DNA of 64,000 nucleotides from Thunnus maccoyii (Eukaryota; Chordata; Actinopteri; Scombriformes; Scombridae): assembly GCF_910596095.1 (NCBI RefSeq), contig NC_056540.1:17634501-17698500 (forward strand). The letters run 5' to 3'. This document shows positions 10,494 through 20,477 of this stretch, in pieces; position 1 is the first letter of the stretch, and each line of letters starts with the position of its first letter. Under the pieces are notes generated by a model, which saw only the letters and a program-made list of their open reading frames with translations, was not told where the DNA came from and did no database searches. Both the position numbers and the translations under genes were made by a program.

Positions 10494-12720
10494 GTGACAG
10501 ACATCCTTCATGGTCTATCACACAGAGGGGAAAAAGTCACTGGACAGCTTCCACTTGTCTCTTAACTGAGCTGGATATTATTCATGGCCGCAGGCTCCTG
10601 AAAAATGACTGTTTCCGCTGCAACGGACTAAAGGAGCGGGCCTGCCTGGTACTCACTTTGTTATCTTTGTAACGCCGCTGGCCATTCTTTTCTGCCAGCC
10701 TTTCGAATTTGAACAAAGAGTAACTGGGGACACTGGTTCATTTTTCACAGGATCAATTTGTCTCCATTTTGCCACTTTGTGAGCCATAGACTGATGAGAC
10801 TGTATCATCACGGCTGGGTACAGATATGTGTATAGAACACGCATAGCTAACTTGATTATGCTGTTTTACTTTGGTACATTAGCACACAGAGTATTGGCAA
10901 CGGTGTCTGACACTTAAGGAGAGGACGGACTTTATCCAGCAGATGTAAAATTCAAGAGGGAGGATTTAGGACTGTTGACCAATAGAAACCGTCACTGTCT
11001 TCTTTTCCACAGTCTGAACGGACCACACAGCCTGTTTATCGATAGGAGTCAAAGGAGAGAAGAGTCCAACCTATAAACACAGTATCATTTTAGTTTTATA
11101 AATCTTTGTTTTTAAATATTGTTTTATATAAATGTATAAAATCCTACAGATTATTATTGGGTCAGATTGTCAGGTTATTGAAGACGACTATTGATGAGGG
11201 TGGCAGATGTACTGTGTATAATTATTCTTTTTTTTTCTTTTCTTTTTTTTTTTTAATTCAGCGATTTCAAATCTGTTGCCTGTTTTATAATTGATGGCTG
11301 CATCAGCCACTCATGAGCTCTTGCTGGAATTTTTTTTGTCATCCAAAGAGAATGATGATCCTTTGGTGGACAGCTGAAGTGGCAAATAATTGAGCTTCAT
11401 CTTTGAAAGCCACAAAGAAATTCAGAATCATCATTGCAGCACAAGCATCTTTGTGGAATGTACGCTTGTAATGTTTATGCTAGAGACATTTATGCAAAAT
11501 CTGTTTGTAGCTTTAAGGTCATTGTATGTCCTTTCTGGTGGTGTGTTTTTTTTTTTTTTTTTGTTTTGTTTTTTTTTCTTCTCTTCTTTTCTGTAATGTT
11601 TTGTCTGTCAGTCAATCAAGTTGCTAGTAGAACCTTATACCTTTAACGGATGGCCAGCCAAATAGGTGCAGTGAGGGAAGGGCTTATTTATTTCACCAGA
11701 GAAAACAACCTTGTAGTTCTGGACATAATTTCAAACCAGTCTCTATTAGTTGTTTTTTGTTGTTTTGTTTTGTTTTTAAGAGGAGGAAGATTTTTTTTTT
11801 TTTTTTTTTTTTTAAAGAAAAAAGTTTATAGTTGAAAAAGATCATTTTGTTTATAAGGAGGTAGGGACTGGTTTGCAATAAGAGACTGTTGATTTAAATT
11901 TTTTTTGCCTTGAGACCATTCATAGTGAAACAAACGCGTTTTTATTCTTTTCTATTGGTTTTTATTTTTTACACTTTTTTCTGATAAATCATGTAAGGCA
12001 GATTAGATTTTTGATTTACACACTCATTAAAAAAAAAAAAAACTTCTGTAAAGGTACAGTTAATTTGTTTTACCCACAGCCATGTTAGGACAGGATAATT
12101 AGAGGGAAGGAGGGAGGAGTGTGTGTCTTTTAGTATTGGGCATTACAGCAAAGGATCAGTTTATTTTTATTTTTTTTCAATCAAGGCCCACAATGGTGTT
12201 TTGCAATAGAACGACAGAGTTGGCTGAATGTAGCACGTCTTTTTTGGGGGGGGGGGGGGGGAGTACACGCTTGAAGCACACGAGTATCATTGTTCAACCC
12301 AAACGACGGTGTTACGAGTTTTAAACCCTCCCAGGCTATGCCTTCGGTGTGCATGTGGTTTTTGTTTGTCGTGCTGAATGCTTCACTGGCGTGCATACTT
12401 GTGAGAATATTGTCAAATGCTCGCCTGGTTCATGTGTGGGTGGTAACAATAAAAAGAAGCATCATTAAATGGCACAAGTAGCCGTTGAACGAGAGATAAA
12501 AGACAACCTGTGTTACTTTCTTCCTGCTCTGGCCAAGGATGGTGGCCATTGAACAATTTGAAACTATGTGAGTATACTTCTATGTGAGAATAAATATCGC
12601 TATTGTGGGCTGTGATGAATGGAACGAGTTTCACAAATATCTGTAACGAGTACATTAAAGACATTTCCAAAATGGCCTTATAAAGAATTTTTAAAAAGAT
12701 GTCTTCTCAGAATAAAAGGT
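10494..12720 (+). other. zdhhc5: zdhhc5 3' UTR (long, T-rich)
   Basis: About 2.2 kb follows the stop codon with no credible coding exon. Several T homopolymers (for example near 11229, 11546, 11790) and a 16-G run at 12246-12261 are present. Candidate poly(A) signals lie at 12448, 12589 and 12711. The extent is inferred from the last strong signal and the opposing tmx2 transcript. Confidence 0.6.
12589..12716 (+). terminator. zdhhc5: Candidate zdhhc5 polyadenylation signals
   Basis: AATAAA occurs at 12589-12594 and again at 12711-12716, with ATTAAA near 12652 between them. An upstream AATAAA lies at 12448-12453. Which one is used cannot be told from sequence. Confidence 0.5.
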
Positions 12721-12779
12721 CAAACTGATGAAAAAATTGAATGTGTCATGACTCTTAATTGTGCACAATTGTTTTTTTT

Positions 12780-13200
12780 TTTAATTTCAGTTTCACCTCT
12801 CCCTTTTTGCTTTGGTTTTTGAAATATGAGAGAACCGTAAACACATCAGTTGCAAAATACAGGCAGCAAACGTTTACACACAAGTGATGAAGGTAGCCAA
12901 AAAAAACAATCAATACAAAAAAAAGGCATTTGTTCTTGAATAACTTAATGAAATGTGTCCAGGTCATTGCTTGATCCTTTGAGTGGCTCCGTTTAAACCA
13001 CCCTACATCAGTCAACTGAGGCCCAGTTTTTCTTTTAGGGTAGATATTTGCCACAGTAAATTCTTAGCTTGGAGTTGACATCTACTGCATTCTCTCTGCA
13101 TTCCACAATATTATGGATTTTGCAATAATGTAAGGCATGTCGATGTTGTAAGAAGAGGAAAGACTCGACGCAGCCCCTCTCTGAACTGTCCTCTCACGCT
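12780..13200 (-). other. tmx2: tmx2 3' UTR
   Basis: Downstream of the tmx2 stop on the minus strand there is no further coding sequence. A minus-strand ATTAAA (12785-12780) is a possible poly(A) signal, which would put the end of tmx2 within ~70 bp of the zdhhc5 end. Confidence 0.45.
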
Positions 13201-16200
13201 TTACTTGTCTTTCTTGCTCTCTGTGGGCTGCTCTTCGTTGTCGGTTTCAGGATGAAGCTCGTCGCTGCCCTCTTCTGGCTTAGAGCCGTTCTGCTGCTCT
13301 CCCTTCAAACCACGACTCTTGCTCAGCTTCTTGGATTTCTGGAAGAGCTCGTTGAGGTTGAACTCTCGGATAATGTTCTCCTGCGGATGAAATAACCTTC
13401 ATGTTAGCTTGTATGTGTGAACGTGAAGCTGTCCCAAGCAACACCGACTCAGTACAGACTCCCCCTGTGTTTGTTACAAACAGACACACCTCATTAAAGG
13501 TCCAAGACACAGCTCTGCCTTTATTGTCCACCATTGGACGTCTCATGATTTCCCGTCCTCCTTGGAATAGCACCAGTGAGGGCAGCTGCTTAGCCAGAGG
13601 GGAAGTGCTGACTTTGTACCTGTTCAGGGAAAAAAATATGAGACAGTTAATACCTGTGCTGAGAGAATCTGGCAAAATCTCAGCTTAAAATTTGTACCTT
13701 AAGCATAAATGAAAAAAGTGACATTAATACTCCTACAAGAACATCATTAAGAGAGATGCAGAGCAGAGAAAATGACTGACCTCTCAGAAACGTCTCCATA
13801 GCGTCCAATGTCCACCTTCCCAAACCTGAGTCCAGCACAGTTATACCTGACGATTGTAAGGAAAGATGCACAGGACGTTTAGGCAATCAGTCTCTGTTGC
13901 TGCCATTTTTACATTCATTGCAGCCACTCAAGGCCAAAAACTGAACATATAGTATATTATATGTAAATCTGAAACATATCAGTTAGATCAAATGTGATTT
14001 TGATCACTGACGGAAACATTCAATGCATCTTATAAAAGACTTACATCTTATGTTGATTAAAATCTAAACTTTAAAAAGGTAAAATCTGAACAGAAATACA
14101 GTATGGAATATGGGAGGGAGTTATTAAGTCAATATTTAATTGAATACATGCTTTCAAACTCAAAACACATCATTATGTAACAGCACTACAGAAACAGGAA
14201 GCATCAGTGTCTGCAGCAGGTACCGTATTAAATAAATTAAACTATTGTACATTTCAACTCTCAGACATCAAACACTACGATTTTACAGTGAATTCAGAGC
14301 AGCTACGAACAAATAAAATACAATTTTAGCACACAGAATGCTCAATAAGTTCATGAAATATTTTGGTTTTAAACTTATAATTGTTTATTAATCATAATTT
14401 TCTTTTTTTTTTCTGAATACAGGTGTGACTGGTGATTTGTAGCTTTAAACCTAAGGAATTGTAAGCATCAGCATCTGGAACCACAGACAGGGATCTTAAC
14501 TCTTCATATCTCTTACTTGAGCGAAAGGTCGGCGAAGACCGGAGCGAAGGACTGGCAGTCAGAGGACCAGTTGGCGTAGAATTCGACAATCCAGGTGATG
14601 CGACTGTCCTTTTGCAGCTCCTCCTAATGACTCAGTCACACAAGATCAGATGAAACAGATTACACAGGTTTAGCTATCATTCACACCTACTCGCCTCCAG
14701 GACTCGGGCATCATCAATGATACACGTTAATATTTCATTTTCAAATTTCTGTAGGCAACAATGCTACTATTTTGGGCCTTCCATGTTGATGGATACAGTC
14801 CAAAAATGGATTTGTAACTAAAAGAAAACAATCTAAGTGGCTCATATCTTTATGTTCTTGTTATATTTCTCATGAATACTTGATTACCCCATAAATAAGT
14901 GATTTAACAGTCCCAACAGACCAAACTGAAGTGATTCCTATCAGTTGTGTTGCTCTTATGTAACATATCAAGAGCCTGAAGTACTCCATCCAAATGGTCT
15001 TATAAAGGATTCACAAGCATTTGGACAACTGCTTGGTCTCTAGTGTAACACTCACATCTATGGTCTGGTCGCTGAAGTACTTGATGTACTCTGGGCCCAT
15101 GTAGACTGGAGGCTTACAGGTCATGACGAATGCTGGAGAAGCACAGAAGAACAGACTATTAAACTGAAGAATTAAAGGACAGATTCACAACTTTCAACTC
15201 TGCTCTAAAACAATATTTAGGAGCCCAAATGTACACTGACATGTTTTTCTTGCTGTAATCATTCCTCCTGTTCATACTGACCATTAAGAGACTCCTTCAT
15301 AATGCACTTTCAATGTAAGTGATGGGTGACAAAATCCACAAGCCTCCTTCTGTGCAAAAATCTATATAAAAGTTTATTTGAAACTAATATGAAGCTTCAA
15401 GAAGAAGATATTATATTACTGAACTAACTCAGACGGCTGAAACCTCGTATTATCTTAAACTTTTAAATACATTTTTGCTCAAAAAGAGGACTGTTGATTT
15501 TAATAATAATAATGGTAATACATGTTATTTGTTGTTGTCTTTCAAACACCCAAGGACCCCATACAATGCAACAAAAGGTATGAAATGAATACAAAAGATA
15601 ATTAAACAGCAAATGTTCAATTATGAGTGAATATGGAATAGATATAATGTCATGATTAAAGTTGAATTATAACGAGTATATTAACTTAAAGGACCAGTGC
15701 GCAAGATTTAGGTGAATTTACTGGCAGTTGGTTCTGCAACCTCACCGCTAGAGGCCACTAAATCTTACATACTGCTCCTTTAATCAGATAGTGTTTGCAG
15801 CTGCAGCAGAAGCCTCTGGCACACGTGGTGCTGAGTCTAAAAAAAGAGACAGACAACTGAGCAGTTGAGGAGGATCAAAAAGGACGGGAAAGGGTATAAG
15901 GATGGAGAAGGTCTGTAAGGTATGGGGGGGGGGGGACTTATTTTGTCCCCCATCACTTACATTGAAAGTGCATTTGAAGGGGATCTTCTAATGGTCAGAA
16001 CGAACAAGAGGAATGATTACAGCAAAGAAAACCTGTTTCAGTGCTGTTGACTGTTGTTTAAGAAAGACTTGAAAAATTGTCAACCTATCCTTTAATAAAG
16101 TTATTAAATATGTATACAACCCAAAAAGTGGTGTTTCTAGTGAAGAATCTAATTCAGTTTGGCAAAGAAAGTTGTGTGCACATTCACACCTTTAATGGAG

Positions 16201-17998
16201 TAAGTGCTTGATACAAAAATGGAAGAGAAAAAAAAAATCAAGTTACCTACAAACTGAAATCCTTTATTTTTTGGTATTAATTTAGTTAAATTTCCTAAAA
16301 TTCTGGCTTATTTTATGAATATTAACTGATACCTCTTAAGAAACTGTAGGTGAATATAAAGAGCCGTGTCTATATTTGGCTTTAGTGTGGTTCTGCATGA
16401 CAGCGTTGGTGTTGTTTAACAGCAAAACACAAGTTGTAATGGAACCATTTTGCAGTGGAGATGATGGACAAAATAAAACTGTTATCTGTCCTTCATGGTG
16501 GCGAATGATTTTCCACAAATATGTCTGTGCATGCTCGGATTAAGCTTGAACTCGGGATTTTAACACTGACCGACACACAGAGCGAGGTAGAGGATGCCGA
16601 GCCGAATGTCCAGCCTGAAGAAGAGGATGACGTTGGCAACTTTACTGAACAGGAACAGGTTTCCTATGTGCTGCTCCAGCGTGACTGGGAGAAAGAGAGA
16701 AGAAAAGGGGAGGAACAGTGAAGGACAGAGAGTGTTAATACAAGGTCAGACGAACTCTGGAAAACACTGCAACTGTAATGTTTACACAACAACGCCAGGT
16801 TTTTAGTAAAGCACTTCCTGGATGTGGCTCTGCACAAGGCTTTTTCGTCTGGTTTCAGGTCAAGGATCTGAAACAGTTACACATTAGGTCACAAATACCT
16901 GTCAGGTTAAAGTTTAAAAGTTGCACATTATAGGACACAAATACCTGGTGTTAACAGTCGTATTACTGTCTGCAGTTTGGATAAAGATGATGTTTCTCTT
17001 TGTTCATGGAATAAAACAATCAGGAAATAAATGTATCATATTCCATAATAATTTCTGTTGGTCTCCGCTGGTCTCCAAACTGAGCCTCACTTGCTTGGTG
17101 TAAAAAGGCTGCATGCAGGTGCAGGAAATTAACCAATAGAAAACCAAACTTTACTCTTTTTTTCTACTCTGTTTCTAATTGATATTGAGATCTATTACAA
17201 CTCTTTAGTTAAACTGCAAAAATAAATAAAGGCCCAAACAACTTTTAAAACTTTTAAAATGTCTGACCGATATTACTTGAATCTGTACCATTTTCTTTAT
17301 TCATTTTTCCTCCTCCTTTGTATTATTTTGTTTTTTATTGAATGTACAAAGCTTCTTGCACAATACTTTTGCCTTTTTTTGTTATTATGTCATACTTGAA
17401 TTCCCTGACACTTTGTTTCCCCTTTTTTTTCTTCATAGTTGTTCATATGTTACTGTTTTTTTTCTTTTACTATCTTCAGTAATGCACGTGTGGGCCACTT
17501 TTGATGACGTGACTGTTTACAGTGTAAACAAACACTTGTCATGTCATGGCATAGACTCACTAGACAATAGACAATAAAAGAGTGCGTGTGTGTGTGTGTG
17601 TGTGTGTTAGGGGGGTTAGGTTGGGGGGTGGGGGGTACTTACTGGCTCTTCTGTTCTTCATCATCACTATTGCACTGAGAAACATGAGAATCTCCACTTC
17701 TCTCTGTAAATAGACAAAGACAAAAAATGTGAAACAACTTTTTGGTAAGTAAGCAATTGTCTAAATCAGCTAACCTGACCACCCCCTCCCCTCCTTCCTC
17801 CATGCTCACCCAGTCAAAGTCGCAGGAGTTGCCGTCCTCCCGTTGGGTCGTCAGGTGCTCGCACACACCGGGTGCCTTTCGGACAACAAGGAAGGCGACG
17901 GTCATGAGGAACGAGGTGATATAATACGGTTTCAGCAGCCATTTGTATATCTGAGGTAAATGGTACAAGAAAGTACAGAGTCCTGTGATTACACCCAT
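13201..17998 (-). CDS. tmx2: Thioredoxin-related transmembrane protein 2 (TMX2)
   Basis: ER membrane protein of the PDI/TMX family, linked in mammals to ER redox and ER-mitochondria contact functions. Exons in transcript order: 17998-17810, 17703-17643, 16684-16571, 15132-15056, 14623-14517, 13846-13781, 13619-13490, 13380-13201. They total 924 nt, or 307 aa (human 296). The start codon exon encodes hydrophobic segments (~1-14, ~24-40) and the conserved TQREDGN block. Further hydrophobic stretches fall near 67-80 and 105-122. The thioredoxin-like domain begins near residue 148. The active-site position reads SSDC (167-170): the first cysteine of CxxC is absent, as in mammalian TMX2 (SNDC), so this is a family trait and not a mutation. 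The C-terminus is KKDK, a dilysine-type ER retrieval signal. The gene converges on zdhhc5 and diverges from pmf1. Paralogue letter (a/b) not assigned. Confidence 0.95.
15168..16102. repeat. Fold-back repeat with inverted arms in a tmx2 intron
   Basis: The left end (AGGACAGATTCACAACTTTC, from ~15170) and the reverse complement of the right end (TAAAGGATAGGTTGACAATT, from ~16102) are the same sequence. Both arms carry the block around 'GTAATCATTCCTCCTGTTC' and 'CACTTTCAATGTAAGTGATG'. Arms are roughly 150-200 bp with several hundred bp between. The sequence resembles an abundant percomorph repeat. It lies between the exons at 15056-15132 and 16571-16684. A related, shorter copy is at 32360-32598. 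Confidence 0.7.
15687..15782. mobile_element. MITE-like element nested in the fold-back
   Basis: About 95 bp with ~25 bp terminal inverted repeats, TAAAGGACCAGTGCGCAAGA... and its near complement ending ...ATACTGCTCCTTTA. The centre carries 'CAACCTCACCGCTAGAGGCC', typical of a very common teleost miniature inverted-repeat element. There is no coding capacity. Confidence 0.75.
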
Positions 17999-18199
17999 GC
18001 TGTCTGCGGCGAGAGTCAACCGGAGAGGGCGAGAGAAGAGATGACAGCTGCAGTAACTGGACGTGGTTAGTGGATGGGACTGCGCATGCGCCAAACAAAC
18101 CGATCCCGTAGTCTCTGGGCCTAGCGGCTCGCCGTAGATTTGGCGGGACTGTATGAAAGGGGCGAGCGCAAAAACATAAACAAGAGAGAGGCTGGAAGA
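17999..18199. promoter_or_regulatory. Bidirectional tmx2/pmf1 promoter with NRF1 site
   Basis: Only 201 bp separate the two start codons, which face apart. The interval is GC-rich and contains TGCGCATGCGCC at 18081-18092, a near-perfect match to the palindromic NRF1 site typical of housekeeping bidirectional promoters. No TATA box is evident. The function is inferred from the arrangement and motif. Confidence 0.7.
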
Positions 18200-20443
18200 A
18201 TGGAGGAAAGCGAAGCAGCAACACAAAAAAAGACTGTAGATGATGTTTGTGCGAAAGACCCCGCTGAAAAGCAGACCGGTGAAGCTACAGGAGACGTTTC
18301 CTCGCAGACGTCAGAGCCTGCAGCCGGTTGTGAGCCGGAGGCTCGATGGAGCAGATTGAAGCTGTTCGATAAAGTGGTGCAGAAGAGCCTGGATAAGTTC
18401 ATCGGCCAGGCGAGGTGATGTGTTTAAAGCCGTGAATACAGTAGACCCAGTTTGTACCTCTTATGTCACTGTCATGACTGTAAATTACAGTTAAACTATA
18501 TTAAATTGAGAGGCATAAAATGGTGCGAGTAGTACTCTGAGGGTACAAACGATGCCAGGCTAACATGAAAAGCAGTACGGTGTTTCGGTTTAACGAGTGA
18601 CCGTGTTAACTGCTGACCTTCAGCCGATTGCGTTGTGGTTGTCATAGTGACGGCAGACAACATGTAGGCATCCTCTTAAAAGCCTTAAATTCTTTTAAAT
18701 AAAATGTTCAACACAGTATATATTCGCTTTTTTGTCTTACATTGTGTAAATGGAGTCGATAGCAAGAAGCATTCACATTTCTTCACTTAACCGTCTACTG
18801 GCCTCATGACACAGTTTGTGTATAATATTTAGCGACAAACTGAACATATTGTGATAATTGTGTGTACACGATGACAAAGCGGGTTAATTGGTTGAATATG
18901 GACCACTTTCCGATTGAGGATAACTCTAAAAAAATCAAATCCAAGATAAGCTGTCACTGCACTGCCAATTTATAGGCTACGTTTTGTTTTCCACATTGTA
19001 AGAAACGTTACGAGAAGTGAATGCGTCCTGCTGAGCACAATTTAACTTACGTAAATGTTTAGCGTAGATAACAAACACAGATGAATATGTATTGTGTTTT
19101 CAACAGCTGCTGTCACCACGATAACCCAGATGCATTCAGCTGAAAGTCACCAATTAACACGGTCACTCGTTAAAGAGAAACACCGGCCCAGGGCCGAGAT
19201 GTCAACAAGTGTGATGATCATCATGGCATCTGTCATAGGAAATGCCCATTGTAGAGATTATTGAAAAACCTGCCTATACAAATTAAAGTCGATCAATATG
19301 AATTATTGAAAAGAAATTATATATTTTTTTGGAAGAATAACAGAAAAGACTCATCTGCTTTATTTTCTGCAGCTCTGTATAAATAGATTTTCTCTTAAAT
19401 CAACACAAGTAGGGCTGCAATAAATGATTATTTTTATTGCCTGTTATTCTGTTTATTATTACCTAGATTCATTAATGATGATTAACTGATTGATCATTAT
19501 TACATGTCAGGAAACAGTGAAAAATATCCAACACATTTTAGGTCTTTTGTCTGATCAATAGTCCAAAGCCCAAAGATATTTAAAAAGCAAAGCAGCATAT
19601 TCTCACTTTTTAGAAGCTGGAACCAGAGATTGTCTGGTGTTTTTGTTAGATTAACGACTAAAACAATTAATCGAATGTCGAAATGGTTGCTGATTCGTTT
19701 TATGTTGATTGACTAATCAGTTGTTTAATTTCTAACTGCAGTGCTCAAAAAATAATTGATTCATCAATTAGTTTATTATCAGAAAGTTACACTTGTCTAC
19801 CTTTGTCTTTGACTGAGCCATATCAAAGAGGAATTTCTGTTACTATGTGACAAACAATAAAGTTTCTTGAATCTTTAAGTATTGATCGATTTATCGTTTC
19901 AGTTATTTGTATCACAGCAATGCCAAATATTCACTGTTCCCGCTCAAATGTGAGCAATTGAGCCCTTTATCTGGTTTATATTATTAAAATCCAAGTGTTT
20001 TTGAGTTTTGGACTGATTAATCAGTAATGAAAATAATCATTTGTTGCAGCCCTAAAACACTGTTAGGGTTTTTTGTTCAGTGGTCAACTGGTGTGAAGGT
20101 TTGAAATGTCAGAACTGATCCTTCTGAAAGTGTCCTATGTCGTTACGTAACTGAGATAAGGTCCAGTGTTTTGATAAAAGCTAAACTTTGCTATGTTTTT
20201 CATTGACTCTGCTTTCTCTCTCTCTCTCTCTCTTTTCATAAATACAGTTTTAACACATTTGCCAAAACGTTTCGTCCACTGTACAAGAGCAACCCCCTGA
20301 GGATGGAGAGCATTCACAAGCAGTTCATAGAGGAGCTGCGGAGGACTATACAGGTGTGAAGCACATGACATTAATACTATGCATGAAAATAAACTAGAAA
20401 TGGTAGGCTCTCTGCCTGGTTGTTTGTATTATTTATGTCTATA

Positions 20444-20477
<34 letters not shown>

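Noticed and set aside
13490-17998. Apparent loss of the first active-site cysteine in TMX2 (SSDC)
   Set aside because: Mammalian TMX2 also lacks it (SNDC), so it is a family feature and not damage.
18140-18199. Upstream non-ATG extension of the pmf1 frame
   Set aside because: It would begin with TTG inside the shared promoter. ATG 18200 gives a family-like start.
17639-18226. 195-residue minus-strand frame across the tmx2 first exon region
   Set aside because: It reads tmx2 exon 1 in a different frame and runs through an intron. The true coding parts are 17998-17810 and 17703-17643.
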